Shown piece after piece: positions 23,406 to 32,589 of a DNA stretch of 64,000 bases. Made by a program: the position numbers and the translations under genes. The notes beneath the pieces are model-generated. The model had not been told where the DNA came from and did no database searches. It was given only the letters and a program-made list of their open reading frames with translations. Source of the stretch: Nevskia sp. (lineage in GTDB: Bacteria; Pseudomonadota; Gammaproteobacteria; Nevskiales; Nevskiaceae); the NCBI GenBank assembly GCA_023229645.1, contig JALNYU010000017.1, positions 15,399 through 79,398 of the forward strand, written 5' to 3'. Each line of letters starts with the position of its first letter. Positions within the stretch are counted from its first letter, which is position 1.

Positions 23406-24884
23406 ATGGATATGAAAGCCTGGGAATTGTATTCCGCAGCGCAGGTGCGCGAATTTGAACAGCAGGCGATTGCCTCGGGCATCGCCGGCCACGTGTTGAT
23501 GCAACGTGCCGCCGCCGCGGTATTTGCTGAACTTGATCGGCGTTGGCCGCAGGCGCGGCGCTACGCAGTGATCTGCGGCGCTGGCAACAACGGTGGTGAT
23601 GGCTACGAAGTTGCGCGCTTGTTGCTCGCAGCAGGGCGTAGCGTGGACGTTTGGCAAGTCGGGCCGCCAGCAGCGGACGGCGATGCCGAGCTGGCGCGCG
23701 CGGCGTGGATCGCTGACGGCGGTACGACGCGCGACTGGGCGATCGACGCACCTGCGTTTTCAGATCGTGTTACGGGTGCCGTGATCATTGACGCGCTGTT
23801 CGGCATCGGCTTATCGCGCGCCGTGCAGGAGCCGTATCGCGGCGCGATTCAGGCGATCAACGCCGCGCATGCGCTCGGTAGTAAGGTACTTGCGGTCGAC
23901 GTGCCTTCGGGTTTAGATGCGAACAGCGGCCGCGCGCTGGGTGTTGCTGTCCGGGCGGACGTCACTGTCACTTTTATCGCGGTGAAATCCGGTCTCTACT
24001 TGGGCGACGCCGCAGAGTATTCGGGCGCCGTCGTCCTTGAAAATCTGCAGCTGCCCGGCCGACTGCCGGAAGGGATGATTCGCGTGCTGGCCGAGCACGA
24101 TTTGCGGCGTTGGCTGCCGCCACGTAAGCGCAGCGCCCACAAGGGCGACAACGGCCACGTGTTGTTAATCGGCGGCGATCACGGCATGAGCGGCGCCATT
24201 TTGATCGCGGCCCGCGCTGCGTTACGAGCCGGCGCTGGTTTGGTCACGGTGGCCACGCGCGCCGCGCACGCGCCGCTACTAACGGCAGCGCAGCCGGAAG
24301 TCATGTTCCATGGCGTTGAAACCGATGCCGAATTGCGTGCATTGCTGGCGCGTGCCGATGTCGTCGCCGTCGGCCCTGGCCTCGGCCAAGGCCCTTGGGG
24401 TTGGATCGGCAGTGGTTTGGCGTGGACCGCGCAGGTGCCGGTGGTGGTCGACGCCGACGCACTGAATCTACTGGTGAAAAGGCCACTGCGGCGCGACGAC
24501 TGGGTGCTCACGCCGCATCCTGGTGAGGCGGCGCGGATGCTCGGCATCGAAACTTCCGCGGTGCAGGCGGATCGCGTTGCGGCGGTCAAGGCATTGCGCG
24601 CCCGCTATGGCGGCGTGGCGGTGTTGAAAGGCGCCGGCTCGTTGGTCTGCGGCGAGTTGCTTCAGCTCTGTCCATTCGGCAATCCGGGCATGGGCGTCGG
24701 CGGCATGGGCGATGCGCTGACCGGCATCATCGCTGCGTGTATCGCCCAAGGCTTAAAGCCGGAAGACGCTGCCGCAGCGGGCGTCACCGCGCACGCCCGT
24801 GCCGGAGATTACGCGGCGCAAGATGGCGAACGCGGCCTGCTGCCGTCCGACCTGATCGATGCGCTGCGCGCGGTGCTGAATTGA
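23406..24884 (+). CDS. nnr: Bifunctional NAD(P)H-hydrate repair enzyme
   Basis: Repairs hydrated NADH/NADPH. The N-terminal epimerase domain carries ICGAGNNGGDGYEVARLLL; the C-terminal ADP-dependent dehydratase carries HVLLIGGDHGMSGAILIAAR, VVDADALNLL, LTPHPGEAARML and GMGVGGMGDALTGI. Total about 492 residues, the expected fusion size. ATG codons at 23406 and 23412 are both possible. The stop overlaps the TTG of tsaE. Confidence 0.93.
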   Translation: MDMKAWELYSAAQVREFEQQAIASGIAGHVLMQRAAAAVFAELDRRWPQARRYAVICGAGNNGGDGYEVARLLLAAGRSVDVWQVGPPAADGDAELARAAWIADGGTTRDWAIDAPAFSDRVTGAVIIDALFGIGLSRAVQEPYRGAIQAINAAHALGSKVLAVDVPSGLDANSGRALGVAVRADVTVTFIAVKSGLYLGDAAEYSGAVVLENLQLPGRLPEGMIRVLAEHDLRRWLPPRKRSAHKGDNGHVLLIGGDHGMSGAILIAARAALRAGAGLVTVATRAAHAPLLTAAQPEVMFHGVETDAELRALLARADVVAVGPGLGQGPWGWIGSGLAWTAQVPVVVDADALNLLVKRPLRRDDWVLTPHPGEAARMLGIETSAVQADRVAAVKALRARYGGVAVLKGAGSLVCGELLQLCPFGNPGMGVGGMGDALTGIIAACIAQGLKPEDAAAAGVTAHARAGDYAAQDGERGLLPSDLIDALRAVLN

Positions 24885-25387
24885 GCACGGCACAGGTCAT
24901 CGTCCTCGCTGACGCCGCGGCGACCGAGCGCATCGGCGCGGCGCTGGCGCAGGCGTTGACGGCGCGTCCGGGCACCATCGTTTATTTGCGGGGTGATCTC
25001 GGCGCCGGCAAAACCACGCTGGCCCGCGGCTGGCTGCGGGCGCTCGGTGTCAGCGGTCCGATACGCAGTCCAACCTACACGTTGATTGAGCCGTACCGCT
25101 GCAATGAGCGCGATGTGCTGCATATGGACCTCTATCGGCTGCAAGACCCGGACGAACTTGACGCGCTAGGCCTCGATGACTATCCGCCGCGGCAAAGTGA
25201 TTGGCTGGTCGAATGGCCGGAGCGTGGGGCCGGGCGGCTGCCAGCGGCGGACCTCGAACTGAACCTGCAAGTTTTTGAGCAGAAAAGAAAATTAGAAATC
25301 GTGACGTGCGCGGAAATCGCCGCATTGTTAGCGCCGGCCCTGTTGTCTTTTTTTGAAGAAATGTCGGGGCTCGACATAAAACATTAA
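24881..25387 (+). CDS. tsaE: tRNA t6A biosynthesis ATPase
   Basis: ATPase that works with TsaB, TsaC and TsaD to make t6A37 in tRNAs. The 168-residue product has Walker A LRGDLGAGKTTLARGWLRAL, SPTYTLIEPY, the HMDLYRLQDPDEL motif and EWPERG. The likely start is TTG at 24881, inside the nnr stop (TTGA overlap), giving the standard N-terminus. The C-terminal tail is longer than usual by about 15 residues and AT-rich. Confidence 0.92.
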   Translation: MSTAQVIVLADAAATERIGAALAQALTARPGTIVYLRGDLGAGKTTLARGWLRALGVSGPIRSPTYTLIEPYRCNERDVLHMDLYRLQDPDELDALGLDDYPPRQSDWLVEWPERGAGRLPAADLELNLQVFEQKRKLEIVTCAEIAALLAPALLSFFEEMSGLDIKH

Positions 25388-25473
25388 GTAGTGCCCTGTA
25401 GTATTTGATTAAGAAAAGAAAACGATTGAAATATAACGACGCGGGCGGTATCGTCTCTGCAGTTATCGCCCAA

Positions 25474-26898
25474 ATGGGGTCCGCTGTGCGCGTTCCGACG
25501 CTAGCAATTCTGCTTTCGCTGCCCTTGGCCTGTGCCCAGGCAACAGAGCTGCGCGACCTGCGTTTGCTCGACGGTCCCGAGAGCACCCGCGTCGTATTCG
25601 ATCTCGACGCTGAAACCGCGCCGAAGATTTTCACGCTGGCGAATCCGAATCGCGTCGTCGTCGATTTTGTCGATGCCAAGCGGGCGGCTGGTCTACGCCT
25701 CGATAGCGCTGGCAAAGGCATCGTTAAATCGGTACGCACCGGCCCGCATGACAAAGGCCTGCGCGTCGTGCTCGATGTCGAGGGCGTAGTTTCGCCGCAG
25801 AGTTTCGGTCTGCAACCTAGCGGTAGCTACGGCTATCGCTTGATTCTCGATTTAGTCGGCCCTGCGAGCGCCGCACCCCCGAAGCCGACGGCGCCTGCCC
25901 CGACGCCACCCGCCAATCACGAAATCACAGCGCAAATTACCGCTGCCGTCGAAACACCGGCCGTAAAAACACCCGCTGTATCTTCACCCACACCAGCAGT
26001 GACGGTGGCGAGCGCTCCAGCGGTCGCCGCGGCGCAGCCGGTCGAGCGCGTCTCAGCGGCGCCGGAGCGCGCCGGGCAGGCCGAACGCACGTTGATCAGC
26101 GAAAAGACCATCGTCGTTGCAGTCGATGCTGGCCACGGCGGCGAAGATCCGGGTGCGCGCGGGCTCAATGGCCTGCTCGAAAAAGACGTGACGCTGGCGA
26201 TTGCGCGCAAGCTTGCGCAGCGCATCAACGCTCAGCCGGGCATGCGCGCCGTGTTAACGCGTGATGGCGATTACTACGTTGATCTGCGCGAGCGCACCGT
26301 CAAAGCCCGCAAGGTGCAGGCCGATTTATTCGTATCGGTACACGCCAACGCCTACAAAGATCGCGATATGCGCGGCACGGCGGTTTATGTGCTGTCGGAT
26401 CGCGGCGTTTCGAGCGAGCAGGCACGCTGGATTGCCAATCACGAAAACGCCGCGGATTTGGTCGGCGGCGTGAAGCTGCAGAACAAGGATGATGACCTTG
26501 CTGCGGTATTGATCGACATTTCGCAATCCGCGACGATGGAAGCAAGCTTCGATCTCGGCGGCCGTTTGCTCGACTCACTTGGCAAGGTTAATTCCTTGCA
26601 GAAGCAGCAAGTGCAGCAGGCCGGTTTCATGGTGCTGAAATCACCGGATATCCCTTCGGTACTGGTCGAAACTGCGTTTATCAGCAATCCTTATGAAGAG
26701 CGTTTGCTGCGCGACGACAGCTATCGCGACAAGCTCGCCGGTTCGATTTTCGAAGGCGTACGCAGCTATTTCACCCGCTACCGGCCGTTGCAGCAGGTTG
26801 CCAGTGCAGCGCCTGCGTCTGAACCCGCGGCCCCGACGCAGCGGGCGGGGCAGGGGCGCGTCGTTCGGGTTAGCTTGAGCCATCCCGGTACCGAATAG
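25474..26898 (+). CDS. amiB: N-acetylmuramoyl-L-alanine amidase with AMIN domain
   Basis: Cleaves the peptide from the glycan strand during cell separation. From the ATG at 25474 there is a signal peptide (about 1-22), an AMIN targeting domain (about 25-125), a Pro/Thr/Ala-rich linker and the Amidase_3 catalytic domain with the zinc site in VVAVDAGHGGEDPGARG, LEKDVTLAIARKL and VSVHANAYKDRDMRG. Such amidases need activators like NlpD/EnvC; an NlpD is encoded at 59786. The tsaE-amiB-mutL order is that of Escherichia and Pseudomonas. Start choice is uncertain; a TTG at 25405 would add a basic tail. Confidence 0.88.
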   Translation: MGSAVRVPTLAILLSLPLACAQATELRDLRLLDGPESTRVVFDLDAETAPKIFTLANPNRVVVDFVDAKRAAGLRLDSAGKGIVKSVRTGPHDKGLRVVLDVEGVVSPQSFGLQPSGSYGYRLILDLVGPASAAPPKPTAPAPTPPANHEITAQITAAVETPAVKTPAVSSPTPAVTVASAPAVAAAQPVERVSAAPERAGQAERTLISEKTIVVAVDAGHGGEDPGARGLNGLLEKDVTLAIARKLAQRINAQPGMRAVLTRDGDYYVDLRERTVKARKVQADLFVSVHANAYKDRDMRGTAVYVLSDRGVSSEQARWIANHENAADLVGGVKLQNKDDDLAAVLIDISQSATMEASFDLGGRLLDSLGKVNSLQKQQVQQAGFMVLKSPDIPSVLVETAFISNPYEERLLRDDSYRDKLAGSIFEGVRSYFTRYRPLQQVASAAPASEPAAPTQRAGQGRVVRVSLSHPGTE

Positions 26899-26902
26899 CC
26901 GG

Positions 26903-26924
26903 CGCGCCGTTGGCGCGTTGTTTT
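26903..26924 (+). terminator. Terminator after amiB
   Basis: CGCGCC-GTT-GGCGCG (26903-26917) followed by TTGTTTTA. Confidence 0.6.
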
Positions 26925-26981
26925 ATGCTGGGCGCCCTTGCCGTCGAGCACGCCGTGAATCTCGTATTAATTCGTACTTTG

Positions 26982-27023
26982 CCCCCGTTGACAGTAGCAA
27001 CCGCAGCTGCGGCTGTGCGGGGG
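26982..27023 (+). promoter_or_regulatory. Stem-loop enclosing the mutL ribosome site
   Basis: CCCCCG (26982-26987) can pair with CGGGGG (27018-27023). Inside, ACAG (26991-26994) pairs with CTGT (27013-27016) and CCGCAGCTGCGG (27001-27012) is a perfect palindrome. The closing GGGGG is the only SD-like sequence before the mutL ATG at 27031 and is followed by TTTT, so the structure could hide the ribosome site or act as an attenuator. Confidence 0.45.
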
Positions 27024-27030
27024 TTTTGAT

Positions 27031-28878
27031 ATGGCGGTGATTCAGCTGCTGCCTGATGTTCTGATCAATCAAATCGCGGCTGGCGAAGTTGTCGAGCGGC
27101 CGTCGGCCGTCGTCAAAGAATTGGTTGAGAACAGTCTCGACGCCGGCGCGACGCGCGTTGAAATCGAAGTCGAGCAGGGCGGCTTAGGCCTGATTCGCGT
27201 GCGCGATGATGGCAGTGGTATCGGCCGCGATCAGCTATTGCTCGCGTTGCAGCGTCACGCAACGAGCAAGATCAGCAATCTTGACGACCTTGAAAGTGTT
27301 GCCAGTTTCGGCTTTCGCGGTGAGGCGCTGCCGAGCATTCTGTCGGTTTCGCGTTTCCAGCTGATGTCACGCACTGCGGCGGACGACCACGGCTGGTCGG
27401 TCGGCGGTGCCGGCGTGCTCGAAGCCGCCGGAGCACGGCCCGTTGCCCATCCGCTGGGGACGACGATTGAAGTCCGGGATCTGTTTTTTAATACACCGGC
27501 GCGGCGCAAATTCATGCGTGCCGAATCAACCGAATTCCGCCATATCGATCAACAACTACGGCGTTTGGCGCTGACCCGTTTCGATCGCCATTTCAGCCTC
27601 AAACACAATAATCGACGCGTGTTTGAGCTGGCACCGGCCGCCGATGACGCCGCGCGCGCAGGGCGCATCGCTGAGATTTGCGGCGACGATTTTCTCGCCA
27701 ATAGCATCGCCGTCGATGAAACGCGGCTGGGCCTACGGCTTTGGGGTTGGGCGACGTTGCCGAGCTTCGCGCGCGCCCAGGCTGACCAGCAATTTTTCTA
27801 CGTCAACGGCCGCATGGTGCGCGACAAACTGCTCGGCCATGCGCTGCGGCGGGCTTACGCCGACGTTTTGCACTCCACACGTTACCCGGCGTTTGCGCTG
27901 TTTTTGGAACTCGATCCGGCGACGGTCGATGTCAATGTTCATCCGCAGAAAAGCGAGGTTCGCTTCCGGCAGTCGTCGCAGGTGCACGATTTTCTATTCG
28001 GCTGTGTGCACCAGTTGTTGCGGCGGGTGCGGCCAGAACCGGAACGCCATCACCACGTTGAGTTCGAGCCTTCAGCACAGCCACCACCGCTGCCGCTGCA
28101 ACGCAGTTTGTATAGTCGCGAAAGCCAGCCGAGAGCATCGACGGCGCATTGGATGGCAGCGGAGCCCGCGCCTGCACGCGGCGCTTCGCCGTGGCCGCTC
28201 TACGCGCCTGCTGCCGGGCCAGAATTGCGGGTAGCGCCATCCGCGGCAGACGATGCGCCTTCTGCAACCGATTCCGAATTCCAACCGCTGGGGCGCGCCT
28301 TGGCGCAGCTGCGGGGCGTGTTTATCCTGGCCGAAAATCACCGTGGCCTAGTGCTGGTGGATGCCCACGCCGGCCACGAACGCGTGATCTACGAGCGCTT
28401 TAAACAGCAACTCGCCGAAGGCGCCATCCCATCTCAGGCGCTGCTCTTACCGGAAAGCGTACGTGTTGGCGAAGCTGAAGCCGATGCACTAGAAACGCAG
28501 GCCGAGTCGTTGAGCCGTTTAGGCTTAAGGCTTGATCGCGCCGGCCCCGATTCGATCACCGTGCGCGCGGTGCCGCCGTTGCTGGCTAAGACCAATCTAA
28601 CGGCGTTGCTGCGCACGCTGGCCGGCCGGTCTGACGACGACGAAACCGATAGCGCACTGCATTTCTCCGAGGCCCTCGACGCCCAACATCGCATCCTTGC
28701 CGATATGGCCTGCCGCGCCGCGATTAAAGCCAACCGCCGCCTAACGATTCCGGAAATGGACGCATTGCTGCGTGATATGGAGCAAACCGAAAACGCGGGT
28801 CAATGTAATCACGGCCGCCCGACCTGGGTGCAGATCGATGCTGATGCGCTGGATCGGTTGTTTTTGCGGGGCCGTTAA
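27031..28878 (+). CDS. mutL: DNA mismatch repair protein MutL, endonuclease type
   Basis: Matchmaker of mismatch repair. The 615-residue protein has the GHKL ATPase motifs VKELVENSLDAGA, RDDGSGI, and GFRGEALPSI, a variable linker (about 335-415) and the dimerisation domain. In that domain DAHAGHERVIYE (from Asp444) fits DxHAx2Ex4E, and ACRAAIKANR plus CNHGRP are present, the set seen in MutL proteins that nick DNA themselves and work without MutH. Downstream of amiB and upstream of a DUF898/peptidase pair and miaA. Confidence 0.95.
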   Translation: MAVIQLLPDVLINQIAAGEVVERPSAVVKELVENSLDAGATRVEIEVEQGGLGLIRVRDDGSGIGRDQLLLALQRHATSKISNLDDLESVASFGFRGEALPSILSVSRFQLMSRTAADDHGWSVGGAGVLEAAGARPVAHPLGTTIEVRDLFFNTPARRKFMRAESTEFRHIDQQLRRLALTRFDRHFSLKHNNRRVFELAPAADDAARAGRIAEICGDDFLANSIAVDETRLGLRLWGWATLPSFARAQADQQFFYVNGRMVRDKLLGHALRRAYADVLHSTRYPAFALFLELDPATVDVNVHPQKSEVRFRQSSQVHDFLFGCVHQLLRRVRPEPERHHHVEFEPSAQPPPLPLQRSLYSRESQPRASTAHWMAAEPAPARGASPWPLYAPAAGPELRVAPSAADDAPSATDSEFQPLGRALAQLRGVFILAENHRGLVLVDAHAGHERVIYERFKQQLAEGAIPSQALLLPESVRVGEAEADALETQAESLSRLGLRLDRAGPDSITVRAVPPLLAKTNLTALLRTLAGRSDDDETDSALHFSEALDAQHRILADMACRAAIKANRRLTIPEMDALLRDMEQTENAGQCNHGRPTWVQIDADALDRLFLRGR

Positions 28879-28976
28879 GAGAACTCCATCACAGTTTCGA
28901 TTCAGAATCGGTTGGCGGCATCGGAGTGGCGCGTTATCTTATTGAAGGTAAAAAAATAATTAAGGATCAGGGCCAT

Positions 28977-30188
28977 ATGGACGACGCACAACCTGCGGCA
29001 ATAAGCGGTGACCTGCCGATAGAGCCGGAAACGCCAGCAATTTCGCTTCCATTTCCGCCGCAGCCAATGGCGTTCAAATTCGTCGGTAGCGGCGCTGAAT
29101 ATTTTCGAATCTGGATCGTTAATGTTCTATTGACGATCGTCACGCTGGGGGTCTATTCGGCGTGGGCGAAAGTACGGCGCTTACGGTATTTCTATCGGTG
29201 TACGGAGTTCGACGGCACCGGCTTCGAATATCACGGACGTCCGCTGGCGATCTTGATTGGCCGCGTCATCGCGGTGGCGCTATTTGTCGCCTATCAATAC
29301 GCTGCCTATGTTTCAAAACCCTTGGGCGCGGGCGTTGGGCTTTTACTGGCGGTTGTTGCCCCGTGGTTGATGCGTAATGCGTTGCGCTTTCGCTTGCACA
29401 ACAGCAGTTACCGTGGGCTGCGGTTTGGTTTTACAGGGTCGCTCGGGGACGCTTATCTCGCCACTTTTATCGGGCTAATTTTGCTGATCGTTTTAGGCAT
29501 CGCGACGGCAATATTAATAGGCATCGAAAAAACCTTGCAGTTGCCGTGGCTTACCGGGGTCACGATTCTGGCAGTGGTGCTGACAGTGGCATTCGGGATC
29601 TACCCGTACTGGTATCGGGCGTTTAAGGAATATCAACATGGGAATGCACGGTTTGGTAACGCCGCATTTCGTTTTAACAGTCGGCTCGCGTCCTTCGTCT
29701 GGATATTTTTTCAGCTACTTCTGATCTTTATCGGCATCGCAATTGTCTCGGTCGTTACGCAAGCAATGGTCGGCGATACACGGTTTCCTGGTGCTGCAAC
29801 CCAGCAGAAGGAGTTGCAAGGCGTATTAAAAATGCTGCCGTTCTTGTTCGTCATTTATGGCGGCATGTTGCTCGTTATGCTGCCATTTTTTCGGAGCCGT
29901 ATCGACAATCTAGTCTGGAATAGCACCGCGCTAGGTCCGCACCGCTTCGAGAATCGGCTGCGCGCTCGCGACTTGATTGTTCTGTATCTCACAAACTTCA
30001 TCGGGATTGTTTGCACCTTAGGCTTTTACACGCCGTGGGCGATGGTGCGGACGGCGCGCTACCGCGCCGAACACATGACGCTAATTCTGGCCGAACCCAT
30101 CGATCAAGTTCTTGCTGCCACGGAAGCCGAAAACCTTGCGTTCGGTGATGAGGTCGGCGGGGTTTTCGATATCGATATCAGCTTGTAA
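28977..30188 (+). CDS. DUF898 (YjgN family) multi-pass membrane protein
   Basis: About 403 residues with several membrane segments. The two internal halves each carry the DUF898 pattern: FVGSGAEYFRIWIVNVLLTIVTLGVYSAWAKVRRLRYFY-type in the first and RARDLIVLYLTNFIGIVCTLGFYTPWAMVRTARYR-type in the second, each in shorter form than written here being GxYxxWAxVRxxRY. The function is unknown. I chose the ATG at 28977 because AAGGA lies at suitable distance. The downstream M48 peptidase gene begins 14 bases later, a pairing seen often for this family. Confidence 0.82.
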   Translation: MDDAQPAAISGDLPIEPETPAISLPFPPQPMAFKFVGSGAEYFRIWIVNVLLTIVTLGVYSAWAKVRRLRYFYRCTEFDGTGFEYHGRPLAILIGRVIAVALFVAYQYAAYVSKPLGAGVGLLLAVVAPWLMRNALRFRLHNSSYRGLRFGFTGSLGDAYLATFIGLILLIVLGIATAILIGIEKTLQLPWLTGVTILAVVLTVAFGIYPYWYRAFKEYQHGNARFGNAAFRFNSRLASFVWIFFQLLLIFIGIAIVSVVTQAMVGDTRFPGAATQQKELQGVLKMLPFLFVIYGGMLLVMLPFFRSRIDNLVWNSTALGPHRFENRLRARDLIVLYLTNFIGIVCTLGFYTPWAMVRTARYRAEHMTLILAEPIDQVLAATEAENLAFGDEVGGVFDIDISL

Positions 30189-30202
30189 CGGCCGAGCCAG
30201 GC

Positions 30203-31201
30203 GTGGAAATTCCTGCGGTTTATTACGATGGCCAGACCGCTCGGCGGTATCCGATCAGTTTAGTCATTGAGCAGGGCGTCGTTTCCCTATACGGGCCGGA
30301 CTTCGAGCGTCATGAGCGGGTGATCGACATCGAAGTGCCCGAGCACTTTGGCGCTGGCGCGCGGGTGCTCCGCTTCGCGGACGGGGCCTATTGCGAGGTG
30401 GCTGACCACGCCGCGCTCAACACGGCGCTTGCGGCGTCGGGCTATCGCGCGGGCGCACTGGAGCGCTGGCAACGGAGTGGCAGCATCGCGATTGCGGCAC
30501 TTGTTGGGGTCGTCGTCATCAGCGTTCTGGCGTACTACGTTGGCTTGCCCGCCGCCGCTGACGTCGTGGCGCGCAAAGTACCGATGCCTTTCGTCGCAAG
30601 CCTTAGCCGGGGCGCACTGGCGGCGTTGGACGGGAGTTCCTTGAACGCTTCGACACTGGACGCTGAGCGCCGCGCTGCGCTCGTTCGTGGCTACAGCGCG
30701 CTCAAACTTGGTGATAACCAAGCGGTGCCGCGCATCGAATTCCGCTCCAGTCCGGCCCTTGGTGCAAATGCGTTTGCGTTGCCGGACGGTACGGTTGTGT
30801 TGCTCGACGAACTGGTTGCGATCGCCGGCAGCGATGACGAAATCTACGCGGTGCTCGCACACGAGCAGGGCCACGTACATTACCGGCATAGCCTGCGACG
30901 GCTGCTGCAAGGATCGGTCGTTGCAACGGCGATGACGGCTTGGCTGGGGGACGTCTCATCCATGCTGGTGTTGTTGCCGACGGTCCTGCTGGAAACACGC
31001 TATTCCCGCAGGTTCGAGACGGAAGCCGACGACTACGCGGCCGGCCAGCTGCGTGCGCGTGGCCTGAGTCCGGGTTTGCTTGCGGACGCTTTGGAACATT
31101 TGACTGCACAGCGTCATGGCGGTCCTGACATTCCAGATTATTTATCGTCGCATCCGGCAACCGCGGAGCGGATCAAAAATTTGCGTGCCGCTGCCGAGTA
31201 G
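30203..31201 (+). CDS. M48-family membrane metallopeptidase
   Basis: A 332-residue zinc peptidase. The N-terminal small beta domain (about 1-80) precedes one membrane segment (about 94-113), and the catalytic domain has HEQGH at 220-224 and the third ligand Glu274 in FETEADDYA. It probably acts on membrane or periplasmic proteins. Start is GTG at 30203. It follows the DUF898 gene closely, so the two are likely one transcript; the DUF898 protein may be partner or substrate. Confidence 0.88.
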   Translation: MEIPAVYYDGQTARRYPISLVIEQGVVSLYGPDFERHERVIDIEVPEHFGAGARVLRFADGAYCEVADHAALNTALAASGYRAGALERWQRSGSIAIAALVGVVVISVLAYYVGLPAAADVVARKVPMPFVASLSRGALAALDGSSLNASTLDAERRAALVRGYSALKLGDNQAVPRIEFRSSPALGANAFALPDGTVVLLDELVAIAGSDDEIYAVLAHEQGHVHYRHSLRRLLQGSVVATAMTAWLGDVSSMLVLLPTVLLETRYSRRFETEADDYAAGQLRARGLSPGLLADALEHLTAQRHGGPDIPDYLSSHPATAERIKNLRAAAE

Positions 31202-31259
31202 GCCGGTTGGTGAGGGCCGGGGGATTACATGCGCGCCAGACGGTAGAATTGGCGCAAAG

Positions 31260-32240
31260 ATGAAAGCCTCCGCGTTGAGCCTACCCCCCGTGATTGCAAT
31301 TGCTGGCCCGACTGCGGCCGGCAAAAGCGCGTTGGCTCTGGATTTTTGGCGGCAATTCGACCGCGGGCTTGGCGGCTGGGGCGGGGCGGAGCTGATTAGT
31401 GTTGATTCGGCACAGATTTATCGCGGTATGGACATAGGCAGCGCGAAACCCGATGCCGCAACGCAGGCGCAGGTGCCGCATCACTTACTCGATATCCTCG
31501 ATCCCAGCGAGCCGTACTCCGCCGCCCGTTTCGCCAACGACGCTTTGCCGCTGATCGCCGCGATTCGGGCGCGTAGCCGCGTGCCGATTTTGGTCGGCGG
31601 GACGATGTTCTATTTCCGGGCCTTATTTGAAGGCTTGAACGAGCTGCCGTCGGCGGATCCGGTAATACGGGCAGAATTGGTGGCCGAAGCGGCACAGATC
31701 GGCGTGTTGGCGCAGCACGCGCGGTTGGCACAGGTCGATCCCGAAAGCGCCGCCCGGTTGCATCCGAACGATAGCCAGCGCGTGCAGCGCGCACTGGAAA
31801 TCTATGCGCTGCTCGGCGAGCCTGCGAACGCCTATTTCGGACGGCCGAAATCCGCAGCAAACCTGCCAGGGCCGACGCTGCGGCTGGCCTTGGTCCCTGA
31901 CGATCGTGATCGCCTCAACACCAATATCGCGTTGCGATTCAAACAGATGCTGGCGCAAGGCTTGGTCGATGAAGTGGCAGCGCTGCGCGCGCGTGGTGAT
32001 CTCCATTTGGGGCTGCCATCGATGCGGGCCGTTGGGTATCGCCAGATTTGGCACTATCTCGACGGCGCGGTGAACCTCGCTGAGGCTGAAATGCAGGGCA
32101 TCATCGCCACCCGGCAATACGCCAAACGGCAGTTAACCTGGTTACGCGGCGATAAAAGTTGGCGATATTACAATCTTGCGGAACCCTTTCGGCTGGCGCA
32201 GGTCTTGAGAGAAGCCATTGCGGTGCAACGGTTTTCCTAG
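31260..32240 (+). CDS. miaA: tRNA dimethylallyltransferase
   Basis: Adds an isopentenyl group to A37 of tRNAs reading UNN codons. The 326-residue protein has the P-loop AIAGPTAAGKSALAL, SVDSAQIYRGMDIGSAKP, HHLLDILDPSEPYSAARF, VGGTMFYFRALFEG and MRAVGYRQIWHYL. The ATG at 31260 gives the standard N-terminus. It precedes hfq, the normal order. Confidence 0.95.
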   Translation: MKASALSLPPVIAIAGPTAAGKSALALDFWRQFDRGLGGWGGAELISVDSAQIYRGMDIGSAKPDAATQAQVPHHLLDILDPSEPYSAARFANDALPLIAAIRARSRVPILVGGTMFYFRALFEGLNELPSADPVIRAELVAEAAQIGVLAQHARLAQVDPESAARLHPNDSQRVQRALEIYALLGEPANAYFGRPKSAANLPGPTLRLALVPDDRDRLNTNIALRFKQMLAQGLVDEVAALRARGDLHLGLPSMRAVGYRQIWHYLDGAVNLAEAEMQGIIATRQYAKRQLTWLRGDKSWRYYNLAEPFRLAQVLREAIAVQRFS

Positions 32241-32337
32241 TGCTCTTAGGGAGCGTATTCGTAATCGGTGTTACACTTCCAAGGCTATGGCATTCCCCCC
32301 AAAGCCAATCCAAAAATACTGAAAAAGGTAGCTGATA

Positions 32338-32589
32338 ATGTCTAAAGGACAGACTCTGCAGGAGCCATTCCTCAATGCCCTGCGCAAAGAGCGCATTCCG
32401 GTTTCGATTTACCTTGTCAACGGCATCAAGTTGCAAGGTCAGATCGAATCTTTCGACCAATTTGTTGTGCTGCTAAAGAACACCGTGAGTCAGATGGTTT
32501 ACAAGCACGCGATCTCAACGATCGTCCCAGCGCGTTCGGTGCGTATTGCCGAAACCGATAGCGACGAGAACGAATCATCGGGCAATTGA
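32338..32589 (+). CDS. hfq: RNA chaperone Hfq
   Basis: Sm-like hexamer that pairs small RNAs with mRNAs. The 83-residue protein has the Sm1 motif (GQTLQEPFLNALRKERIPV, VSIYLVNGIKLQGQIESFD) and the Sm2 motif VYKHAISTIVP, and a short acidic C-terminal tail. A GGTAGC purine stretch lies before the ATG. The stop overlaps the TTG start of hflX. Confidence 0.97.
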   Translation: MSKGQTLQEPFLNALRKERIPVSIYLVNGIKLQGQIESFDQFVVLLKNTVSQMVYKHAISTIVPARSVRIAETDSDENESSGN

